Positions 1-5,292 of a stretch of DNA of 5,575 bases are shown here, piece after piece. The notes below the pieces were generated by a model that ran no database searches, was not told where the DNA came from, and saw nothing but the letters and a program-made list of their open reading frames with translations. Position numbers and translations under genes: made by a program. The DNA is from Desulfosporosinus sp. (lineage in GTDB: Bacteria > Bacillota > Desulfitobacteriia > Desulfitobacteriales > Desulfitobacteriaceae): assembly GCA_003132105.1 (NCBI GenBank), contig PKWS01000324.1, forward strand, positions 1 through 5,575, given 5' to 3'. Numbering within the stretch: the first letter of the stretch is position 1; the number at the start of each line of letters is the position of its first letter.

Positions 1-2
1 GT

Positions 3-962
3 TTTGAACGTATTTTGCCTGACGGTACCTACGTGACGCCTTGGACAAATCAAAGCCTAGCTACGGGTGTCCATTCGGACGTCGGGTTTTACGCTTTTCG
101 CGGGCCACAACTAAAAAGTAATTTTTATCAAGATATTAATTATCTTCAGGTCTACCCGGCCATTTTACGCGCGCTTGGGTTAATTACCCCTTCTCACGTT
201 GAAACAACTCTACCTGATATTTTCGAATGTTTTAGTCAGAAACGAGCGGATGGGTATACCAAACTCCAATGGGCAAATGACCAGGGGCTGTTGAAAAGTT
301 TTCTGTCTTTTGCAAATTTGAGACTAGAAGATGAAGTACTAGATGTGGGGACGGGCACAGGGTTAGTTGCTGCTGCACTTCAAGAAAGGTTAGTCAAAGT
401 GAACGGTATTGATTCTTCTATGGCTATGATAGAAAAGGCTAGGAAACTGCATCCAGACTTAAATTTAGCTCAAGCGGATATACGGGCTTTGCCTTATCCG
501 GAGGGAGTATACCATAAAGTCATTGCAAGGATGGTCTTGCACCATATAATAGGCGATTTGCCAAAGGCCATGGCTGAGATATTTCGGGTGCTAAGGCTAG
601 GTGGTGAAGTAGTAATTTGTGAAGGGATACCCCCTTCGCCAGAGCTATTGCCAGATTATCAAGCAATTTTTTCTTTAAAAGAAATAAGGCATTGTTTTTT
701 GGCTGAGGATTTACGTGAATTATTAACGCAAGCAGGCTTTGTAGAAATTAAAGAGAAAAAGTTCGTTGTTCCTCAAGTTAGTGTAGGTAATTGGTTGGAG
801 CATAGTGGACTACCAGAACTTACGCAAAAAGAAATTTACAGACTGCATTCGCAGTCTTCAAAACGGTTTAAAGAAGCCTATAACTTAGTGGAAACTGAAA
901 AAGATATCTTTATTGATATGACCTTTTTATTTATCACAGGAAAAAAACCGCCAATATCATAA
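3..962 (+). CDS. AlkP-superfamily phosphodiesterase C-terminus fused to SAM-dependent methyltransferase (5' partial)
   Basis: The frame is open from the first full codon (3-5), so the gene begins upstream of the window. The TTG at 15 is only an internal leucine codon with no ribosome binding site. The first ~60 residues resemble the end of type I phosphodiesterase/alkaline-phosphatase-superfamily enzymes: a GxHxxxGF segment (the His is a metal ligand in that family), then a GP(Q)LK stretch and a Y-P-A-I-L-R-A-L-G-L segment like the family's PTiLyLLGL. From about residue 75 to the end lies a complete class I methyltransferase: a Y-x-K-x-x-W helix, motif I VLDVGTGTG, an acidic GIDSS after beta 2, QADIRALP, MVLHH, and RVLRLGGEVVICE. 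No internal start with a ribosome binding site precedes the methyltransferase, so it appears translationally fused. Known for the families: phosphoester/phosphoglycan hydrolysis or transfer, and methyl transfer from SAM. The substrate is unknown; neighbours suggest a glycan. Fusion call fairly sure, function not. Confidence 0.8.
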   Translation, partial: FERILPDGTYVTPWTNQSLATGVHSDVGFYAFRGPQLKSNFYQDINYLQVYPAILRALGLITPSHVETTLPDIFECFSQKRADGYTKLQWANDQGLLKSFLSFANLRLEDEVLDVGTGTGLVAAALQERLVKVNGIDSSMAMIEKARKLHPDLNLAQADIRALPYPEGVYHKVIARMVLHHIIGDLPKAMAEIFRVLRLGGEVVICEGIPPSPELLPDYQAIFSLKEIRHCFLAEDLRELLTQAGFVEIKEKKFVVPQVSVGNWLEHSGLPELTQKEIYRLHSQSSKRFKEAYNLVETEKDIFIDMTFLFITGKKPPIS

Positions 963-997
963 AAGCGTAATCACCGTGTCCCTAGATCACGTTTATT

Positions 998-1045
998 TGG
1001 CAGTCCTTTAATATCGCTGTTGTGTCAATATTAGGTGGACTGCCA
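998..1045 (+). promoter_or_regulatory. Large imperfect hairpin in the leader of the nucleotide-sugar genes
   Basis: TGGCAGTCC (998-1006) is perfectly complementary to GGACTGCCA (1037-1045). Inside it, TAATAT (1009-1014) pairs with ATATTA (1028-1033), leaving a 13-nt loop (1015-1027). The inner and outer stems are separated by a small asymmetric internal loop. No U-tract follows on either strand, so it is not a canonical intrinsic terminator. It lies in the 111-nt gap between the fusion gene and the dehydrogenase, 20 nt before the latter's Shine-Dalgarno. It could be an RNA control element, an mRNA-stabilising structure or the relic of a small inverted-repeat element. The structure is seen; the role is unknown. 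Confidence 0.5.
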
Positions 1046-1065
1046 TACCATATAGTGAAGAGATT

Positions 1066-1073
1066 GGGGGAGG
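1066..1073 (+). promoter_or_regulatory. Shine-Dalgarno of the dehydrogenase gene
   Basis: GGGGGAGG directly abuts the ATG at 1074, which leaves no spacer for that start. It lies 12 nt before the in-frame ATG at 1086, longer than the usual 5-9 nt but workable. This favours 1086 as the start. Confidence 0.55.
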
Positions 1074-1085
1074 ATGGATCCAATA

Positions 1086-2144
1086 ATGAAAATTTGTGTG
1101 GTTGGTTTAGGTAATATCGGCTTTAATCTGTTCACTTACCTGGGCCAGAGATTCTCAGGAGAGGTTATCGGGGTGGATGTGAATGAGAGTAGGGTCGATG
1201 AATTGCGGCGTCAAGGTTATAGGGTGACCTCTGATTATCGGGGTTTAACAGGGATAGATGTTTGGTTAATGGCTCCTTCCACAGGTAATCAGGGACAAAA
1301 CTTATTTGCAGCTTTAGAAGAAATGATAATCTGTCCGGGCTCTTTGATTTCCATTGAATCGACGTTGCCTCCGGGAACCATAGGGCGAGTGCGTGAATTT
1401 TTGGAGAAAAAAGGGTTCAAATTAGGAACGGATATTTTCTTGATCCATGTACCCCATAGGGTAATGTTTGGGGTTGATAAAACCGTTTGTGATACTCCGC
1501 GGGTGATGGGAGCCTTTACAAGTGCCTGTCTAGAAAAGGGACGTCAGTTTTATACTCCGTTGGTTCCCCTTTTAGTTGAAGTTTCCGATGTCCGAGTGGC
1601 GGAGTTGTGTAAGGTGGTTGAGAATGTAAAGCGCTATGTTGATGTAGCCTTTGCACAGGAAATATACGGCTATTGTGTTGACCAAGGAATGGATTTTGAC
1701 GATCTAAGACTGGCTGTCAATAGTAAGAATAACGTCGAACTTCTCGGAACCGACTGGGGTATTGGTGGGGAGTGCTTGCCAAAGGACATGAGTTTCTTAC
1801 GAACGGTTTGTCATTCCACTTTGTTAGAAGGGGCGGAACAGGCGGACCGGGATTACCGAGATAGAATTGTTCAACAGGTGGGTAGTGGTAAAGAGGTCTT
1901 AGTCAAAGGTTTGAGTTACAAGACAGGAGTAAAGGATCTAAAGCATAGCAGAGGGGTTGAGTTGGCTAGAGCTTTAGAGGCGGCTGGAAACATCGTTTGG
2001 GTGCAAGATCCCTTATTTACGTCGGATGAACTTAGAGGTGCCGGCTTTAAGGCCTATGATGAGAGTGATCCCGAGAATGAAAAACTGGATATGACAATGG
2101 ATAGGGTAGTGTTGGAACGGCAAAATGTCTTAAACCTAAAATAA
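1086..2144 (+). CDS. Nucleotide-sugar dehydrogenase, UDP-glucose/UDP-ManNAc dehydrogenase family
   Basis: This 352-residue protein starts at MKICVVGLG, the usual start for the family. The ATG at 1074 would add four residues but touches its own Shine-Dalgarno. Domains: an N-terminal Rossmann fold with GLGNIG (7-12) and acidic GVD, an ESTLPPGT segment (Thr93), a central helix with K176 and N180 (KVVEN), the catalytic loop GGECLPKD with Cys230 and Asp234, then a C-terminal domain with GLSYKTGVKDLKHS and QDPLF. Known for the family: two-step NAD-dependent oxidation of the C6 hydroxyl of an NDP-sugar to a uronic acid through a Cys thioester, in the cytoplasm. Odd points: the usual SPE/PER motif reads VPHR (His124 where Glu is expected), the Arg of the C-terminal DxR motif is Lys, and the protein is shorter than the usual 400-440 residues, mostly at the C-terminus. 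The catalytic Cys and Lys remain, so activity is plausible. The substrate cannot be told. Confidence 0.85.
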   Translation: MKICVVGLGNIGFNLFTYLGQRFSGEVIGVDVNESRVDELRRQGYRVTSDYRGLTGIDVWLMAPSTGNQGQNLFAALEEMIICPGSLISIESTLPPGTIGRVREFLEKKGFKLGTDIFLIHVPHRVMFGVDKTVCDTPRVMGAFTSACLEKGRQFYTPLVPLLVEVSDVRVAELCKVVENVKRYVDVAFAQEIYGYCVDQGMDFDDLRLAVNSKNNVELLGTDWGIGGECLPKDMSFLRTVCHSTLLEGAEQADRDYRDRIVQQVGSGKEVLVKGLSYKTGVKDLKHSRGVELARALEAAGNIVWVQDPLFTSDELRGAGFKAYDESDPENEKLDMTMDRVVLERQNVLNLK

Positions 2145-2216
2145 GAACCCATAGGTCATATTGAGAAACAGCCAGTAAATTTGGTCAATTTGTTATAACT
2201 CAAATAATTAGTGGAT

Positions 2217-2223
2217 AAAGGAG
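2217..2223 (+). promoter_or_regulatory. Shine-Dalgarno that sets the epimerase start at 2232
   Basis: AAAGGAG lies 8 nt before ATG 2232 and overlaps the reading frame that would begin at GTG 2211. This makes 2232 the likely start. Confidence 0.75.
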
Positions 2224-2231
2224 CAAATGCA

Positions 2232-3149
2232 ATGGCTAAAATTTTAGTAACGGGTAGTAAGGGAACCTTAGGTTCCCGATTAGTAGAAGTACTTCAATAT
2301 CGAGGACATGATGTTTGGGAAGTCGATTTGCAACATCATCTTGGAGAGAAATATATTAGGGCAGATATCTCTGAATATCGACAGTTAGAACGGGTTTTTG
2401 AGCAAGATTATGATTATGTCTTTCATTTAGCGGCTGAATTTGGTCGTATCAATGGAGAGCATTATTATGACACGCTTTGGAAGACAAACGTCATTGGGAC
2501 ACGCAACATTTTGGAATGGCAATTGAAAAAGGGTTTTAAACTGATCTTTACAAGCTCCTCTGAAATCTATGGGGAAGCACCTGAACCGCTGCTAACAGAA
2601 GATTTACCGTTGAAAAAGACGATTATCCAGCATAATGACTATGCTTTAACTAAGTGGGCTAATGAAGTTCAAATAATCAACTTTGAAAAGAAATATGAAT
2701 CTCCGATTGTTAGACTGCGCTTATTTAATGCCTACGGTCCTGGTGAGTACTATCATTCCTACCGTAGTGTTGTTTGCCTGTTTATCTATCGAGCGTTAAA
2801 GGGAATTCCTTATGAGGTTTATGAGGGCTACTACCGTGTCTTTATGTATGTCGATGATTTAATTTCGACCATAGCCAACGTGGCGAATAACTTCAAGTCA
2901 GGCGAGGTGTATAACGTCGGGGGAACCGAATATCGCAGTGTCAAAGATTTAAGCGAATTAGTGCTGAACTATACGGACGGTGATCCTAAATTAGTAAAGT
3001 ATCTTCCAGAAGACAAACACAATACGGTTAGCAAGCGACCAGATATTAGCAAAGCGATTGCTGACTTTGGTCATAACCCGAAGGTATTGTTAGAAGAAGG
3101 ATTACCCATTACCGTAGAGTGGATGAAGACGATTTATGGAGCCCGCTAA
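2232..3149 (+). CDS. NAD-dependent epimerase/dehydratase (extended SDR)
   Basis: This 305-residue protein has the normal length for extended short-chain dehydrogenases acting on NDP-sugars. The start at ATG 2232 is set by AAAGGAG 8 nt upstream and begins MAKILVTG. Seen in order: the nucleotide-binding GSKGTLG (8-14), acidic Asp32 at the end of beta 2 (NAD preference), FHLAAEFG (65-71), KTNVIGTRN (84-92), the catalytic SSSEIYGE (108-115) and Y137xxxK141, then the substrate-side RLFNAYGPGEYY and a VYNVGG motif (227-231). Family chemistry is oxidation of the sugar C4 hydroxyl followed by epimerisation, dehydration or decarboxylation. The S-S-S-E-I-Y-G segment resembles UDP-glucuronate decarboxylase/4-epimerase types more than the T-D-E-V-Y-G of dTDP-glucose dehydratases, and a dehydrogenase upstream could feed it a uronic acid. 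That assignment is only an inference. It sits 87 nt after the dehydrogenase and overlaps the next gene by one base. Confidence 0.88.
   Translation: MAKILVTGSKGTLGSRLVEVLQYRGHDVWEVDLQHHLGEKYIRADISEYRQLERVFEQDYDYVFHLAAEFGRINGEHYYDTLWKTNVIGTRNILEWQLKKGFKLIFTSSSEIYGEAPEPLLTEDLPLKKTIIQHNDYALTKWANEVQIINFEKKYESPIVRLRLFNAYGPGEYYHSYRSVVCLFIYRALKGIPYEVYEGYYRVFMYVDDLISTIANVANNFKSGEVYNVGGTEYRSVKDLSELVLNYTDGDPKLVKYLPEDKHNTVSKRPDISKAIADFGHNPKVLLEEGLPITVEWMKTIYGAR
3138..3141 (+). promoter_or_regulatory. Shine-Dalgarno of the glycosyltransferase, inside the epimerase gene
   Basis: GGAG lies 7 nt before ATG 3149, within the last codons of the epimerase. Together with the TAATG overlap it indicates translational coupling and rules against the unsupported upstream ATG at 3119. 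Confidence 0.65.
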
Positions 3150-3853
3150 TGCTAACGCCTAAAGTAAGCGTTGTCATCCCCACCTACAACCACGCCCGGT
3201 ATCTTCCTTATGCGCTTGATAGTGTCATCAATCAGGGTTATCCAAACCTGGAAGTGTTGGTGATTGATGATGGTTCTAACGACGGAACAGCCGAACTAGT
3301 GAAGCCTTATGGTTCGAAAATTAACTATATTTATAAAGAAAATGGGGGAACACCCAGTGCTTTAAACCTTGGGTTATCTCTTGCAACGGGTAAGTACGTG
3401 TGCTGGTTAAGTGCCGATGACGCACTAATAGGTGAGAAAGTGTCTAAACAGGTAAGCCTGATGGAAAGTGATCCAAGTTTGGGTTTTAGCTACACGAGCT
3501 TTGTGGTGATTGACGCCTCTGGCACAAAACAATATGATGTGAATTCTGCGTATTTTACCCACAAGCAGGAAATGGTGACGAAGCTCATGGAGGGCTGCTT
3601 TATTAACGGGTCGTCTGTGATGATGAGACGTTCTGCCTTAGAGGAAATAGGTAATTTCGACGAAAGTTTGCCCCAAGCCCATGATTATGACTTGTGGTTT
3701 CGCTTTCTTCGTCATTACTCTTGCGGATTTTTGGAGGAACCTCTGTTAGCTTATCGTTGGCACGGTGAAAACATGAGTAAAAATCCAATCGAAGAGTGTT
3801 CTCTGATTGTACAAGAGAGAGCAAAACGATTATTTCCAGAGTGGTTAAATTAA
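3149..3853 (+). CDS. Family 2 glycosyltransferase (GT-A fold)
   Basis: This 234-residue cytoplasmic protein has no membrane segment. The start is ATG 3149, which shares its A with the epimerase stop (TAATG) and has GGAG 7 nt upstream. GT2 hallmarks: VSVVIPTYNHARYLPYALDSV (6-26), LEVLVIDDGSNDGT (34-47) with the nucleotide-binding Asp pair, ENGGTPSALNLGL (64-76), the DxD-type metal site SADD (88-91), GSSVMMRRSALEEIGNFDE (154-172), and HDYDLWFR (178-185), which replaces the commoner EDxDLW and probably carries the catalytic base. A closing AYRWHGENMS is typical of the family. The enzyme should transfer a sugar from an NDP-sugar to a carbohydrate or protein acceptor. Position after a dehydrogenase and an epimerase suggests it uses their product. 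Donor, acceptor and linkage cannot be read from sequence. Confidence 0.9.
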   Translation: MLTPKVSVVIPTYNHARYLPYALDSVINQGYPNLEVLVIDDGSNDGTAELVKPYGSKINYIYKENGGTPSALNLGLSLATGKYVCWLSADDALIGEKVSKQVSLMESDPSLGFSYTSFVVIDASGTKQYDVNSAYFTHKQEMVTKLMEGCFINGSSVMMRRSALEEIGNFDESLPQAHDYDLWFRFLRHYSCGFLEEPLLAYRWHGENMSKNPIEECSLIVQERAKRLFPEWLN

Positions 3854-3877
3854 AACGATTTGGCCTTCAAGCCCCTC

Positions 3878-3920
3878 CTCAAAGGTAGAGACTTCTAACG
3901 TATAGAAGTCTCTGCTTGAG
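3878..3920 (+). terminator. Strong hairpin after the glycosyltransferase, no U-tract
   Basis: An 11-bp perfect stem (AGAGACTTCTA 3887-3897 with TAGAAGTCTCT 3903-3913) closes on the 5-nt loop ACGTA. A lower stem CTCAA (3878-3882) with TTGAG (3916-3920) extends it across a small bulge. It begins 24 nt after the stop codon, as a terminator would, but is followed by AAAAAG on the + strand and by no T-run on the - strand. It may be a factor-assisted terminator, an RNA-end stabiliser or a leader structure for the next gene. The structure is sure; termination is a guess. Confidence 0.5.
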
Positions 3921-4008
3921 AAAAAGATGCAATTGGAACCATACTTCAACTCATCGGGTTATGGTTCAAGAGATAGACCTAATTTAACTGTAATCACCAA
4001 ATTAAGGC

Positions 4009-4017
4009 AAGGAGGAG
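4009..4017 (+). promoter_or_regulatory. Near-consensus Shine-Dalgarno that sets start 4023
   Basis: AAGGAGGAG contains full AAGGAGG 7 nt before ATG 4023. The frame is open back to an ATG at 3927, but that start has only a weak GAG upstream and sits right behind the hairpin. 4023 is preferred, which makes 3921-4022 a leader. Confidence 0.85.
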
Positions 4018-4022
4018 AAGAA

Positions 4023-4754
4023 ATGGCCTTATTGACAACCGGATTAATCCAGAATACTGAAGTCTCGGGTGTAAGACCAAGTTCAACGCTCTCGGTAAAA
4101 TTTACTAATGCTGACCCAGTAAGTGCTAGAATTCGAATAAATGGGTTTTATCTGAATGGAATTACTAAGACAGAGTACGTTTGTGATTTAGTAACCTTGG
4201 CACCTGGGGAGGTAGGATATAGTAACTATTACGCACAGTTTGACGCTTTCGAGTTTCGGTTTGTCACCAGCTCTGATGCTGTAGAAATCTTAGCTTGGGG
4301 GGGAAATGCCGGCGGAGATTTGACCGTAGTTCATAGTGTGCAGCCAGCAGAGCTTTTTACGATGGGTTCGGAAGGAATAGCAGGAACGACCGGAGTTTCC
4401 GGCCTTAATCGAATTTACGTTCCAAACTCTAACAGCAACAATGTTTTGGTTATTGACGGAAAGACCAATACTCTTCAAGGAAACATTATAGTTGGTCCGG
4501 GGCCCTTCGGTGTAGGTGTAAATCCAACAACGAACCGAATTTACGTAGCAAACTTTGGCAGCAACACTGTTTCAGTCATTGACGGGAACTCCAATACGGT
4601 CATTACCACCATTATTGTGGGTACAAACCCGGTAGACGTGGGTGTAAATCCTACAACAAACCGAATTTATATTACAAATCATGGCAGTAACAATGTCTCA
4701 GTCATCAACGGAAGCTCCAATACGGTCATAGCTACTGTAGATGTAGGGAGCTAA
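4023..4754 (+). CDS. Surface-type protein: beta-rich N-terminal domain plus three YVTN propeller blades, probably truncated
   Basis: This 243-residue protein is read from ATG 4023. Residues 1-~113 form an unnamed, beta-strand-like domain (STLSVKF, ARIRINGFYL, FEFRFVTSSDAVEILAW). Residues 115-127 are a short Gly-X-X linker (GSEGIAGTTGVSG). Residues 124-243 are three YVTN-type blades with an exact 42-residue period, each with NRIY(V/I), (S/N)VxVI(D/N)G, (S/T)NT and, in the first two, a closing VG. YVTN blades normally close into six- to eight-bladed propellers; three cannot close one, so either the protein oligomerises or it has lost blades. No signal peptide or membrane segment is visible, as expected for a spore-layer protein made in the mother cell, though that location is inferred. 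Directly after the stop lies an out-of-frame collagen-like tail, suggesting the gene was longer. It follows the glycosyltransferase by 169 nt. Its Ser/Thr/Asn-rich sequence could be a glycan acceptor, but nothing shows this. Confidence 0.75.
   Translation: MALLTTGLIQNTEVSGVRPSSTLSVKFTNADPVSARIRINGFYLNGITKTEYVCDLVTLAPGEVGYSNYYAQFDAFEFRFVTSSDAVEILAWGGNAGGDLTVVHSVQPAELFTMGSEGIAGTTGVSGLNRIYVPNSNSNNVLVIDGKTNTLQGNIIVGPGPFGVGVNPTTNRIYVANFGSNTVSVIDGNSNTVITTIIVGTNPVDVGVNPTTNRIYITNHGSNNVSVINGSSNTVIATVDVGS
4392..4751 (+). repeat. Tandem 126-nt YVTN-blade repeats (2.9 copies)
   Basis: Units lie at 4392-4517, 4518-4643 and 4644-4751 (the last shorter by 18 nt). Units two and three are clearly similar at DNA level, for example the matching stretches starting AATCC(A/T)ACAAC 126 nt apart. 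Unit one is more diverged. Such DNA repeats allow copy-number change by recombination or slippage. Confidence 0.85.
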
Positions 4755-4759
4755 ACTAA

Positions 4760-4858
4760 GAGCCTGCAGGATCCACTGGGGCTACAGGGACAACGGGAGC
4801 TACGGGAACCACAGGTGCGACGGGAGCAACAGGAGCAACGGGAACTACAGGCACTTAA
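4760..4858 (+). pseudogene. Detached collagen-like (Gly-X-Thr) tail, out of frame with the propeller gene
   Basis: From GAG 4760 the frame reads EPA and then nine G-X-Thr triplets (4769-4849: GST, GAT and GTT types) and a final GT before the stop TAA at 4856-4858. The underlying DNA is a degenerate 9-nt repeat (GGA-GCA-ACG type). No start codon or ribosome binding site exists in this frame, and stops at 4752 (propeller frame) and 4757 (this frame) separate it from the gene before. Skipping the 8 nt 4752-4759 would join both into one ORF. Collagen-like G-X-T tails are typical of exosporium and other surface proteins of Firmicutes, where the Thr residues can carry sugars. I read it as the broken C-terminal end of the preceding gene; a sequencing or assembly error is the alternative. 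Confidence 0.65.
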
Positions 4859-4874
4859 CTCGATCCTGTTTTTT
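4847..4874 (+). terminator. Possible weak terminator of the surface-protein gene
   Basis: ACAGG (4847-4851) can pair with CCTGT (4865-4869) across a 13-nt loop, followed by a run of T up to 4874. The stem is short and the loop large, so this is weak. The site lies at the convergent junction just past the collagen-like tail, where a terminator would be expected. Confidence 0.3.
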
Positions 4875-4884
4875 GCTGTGTCTT

Positions 4885-5292
4885 TTATTTAATTGAGAGA
4901 ATCAAATGCCCAAATTTCAGGAGATCCGCTAGGTTCTTATCGATAATGCCCTGTACAATTCCTAAGTCAACTGTCTGATAATTGTGGACAGCGATATTGC
5001 GGAATCCAACCATTGCTTTGAGTTTCTGCGCAAGATGTTCGTTAATAATTCCAGCTTGCTGTAATAAGTCAAAGGCCTCCCGACTTGACTGGGGAATACC
5101 TAGACCCTTCGAAGCCACCAGATGCATCGCAAGATCAATACATGCTTCACACGATCGTTGAATATTGAGTATGATTGAATCTTGTTTCGTATAATTCTCC
5201 AGATTTAATGAATTCCCTTGGTACTCTTCCTGAATACGACGAATACAACGTTCAATAATCGCTACTTTATTGAAGACAACATCATCCACCAT
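4885..5292 (-). CDS. hepT: HepT-like toxin, HEPN ribonuclease of a type VII toxin-antitoxin pair
   Basis: This 135-residue all-helical protein has the usual HepT (DUF86) length. The start is the ATG at 5292-5290, with GGGGGAG 5 nt upstream; the frame stays open further upstream, but that part overlaps the antitoxin gene and has no ribosome binding site. The diagnostic motif RX4HXY reads RNIAVHNY at residues 98-105 (Arg98, His103, Tyr105), preceded by the typical KLKAMVGF helix. Other family segments are the N-terminal NKVAIIERCIRRIQEEY and QRSCEACIDLAMHL (45-58). Known for the family: Arg and His form the metal-free HEPN RNase site, and the Tyr of the motif is AMPylated by the partner MntA, which switches the toxin off. 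The gene follows mntA with an 11-nt overlap and is convergent with the surface-protein locus. All key residues are present, so it should be functional. Confidence 0.9.
   Translation of the reverse strand: MVDDVVFNKVAIIERCIRRIQEEYQGNSLNLENYTKQDSIILNIQRSCEACIDLAMHLVASKGLGIPQSSREAFDLLQQAGIINEHLAQKLKAMVGFRNIAVHNYQTVDLGIVQGIIDKNLADLLKFGHLILSIK

Noticed and set aside
2160..2200. Possible promoter (TTGAGA with a TTATAA-like box) before the epimerase
   Set aside because: The spacing between the boxes is about 26-27 nt, far from 16-18, and no better pair was found.
3119..3148. Upstream ATG for the glycosyltransferase
   Set aside because: It would overlap the epimerase by 31 nt without a ribosome binding site; ATG 3149 with GGAG and TAATG coupling fits the GT2 N-terminus.
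3603..3824. 73-residue ORF on the minus strand
   Set aside because: It lies fully inside the clearly coding glycosyltransferase gene, has no ribosome binding site and no recognisable protein features.
3927..4022. In-frame N-terminal extension of the surface protein from ATG 3927
   Set aside because: ATG 4023 has AAGGAGG at ideal spacing while 3927 has only a weak GAG and follows a hairpin directly; the extension is not needed by the domain.
4290..4478. 62-residue ORF on the minus strand
   Set aside because: It is antisense to the YVTN protein gene, whose repeats confirm the + frame; nothing supports it.
4760..4858. Short tandem repeats considered as a CRISPR array
   Set aside because: The unit is 9 nt, degenerate and without spacers; it codes for a Gly-X-Thr collagen-like run.
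4750..4896. Third + frame open across the collagen block (AKLRACRIHWGYRD...)
   Set aside because: It is a shifted reading of the 9-nt repeats, rich in Cys, Arg and Asn-Gly, with no start codon context.
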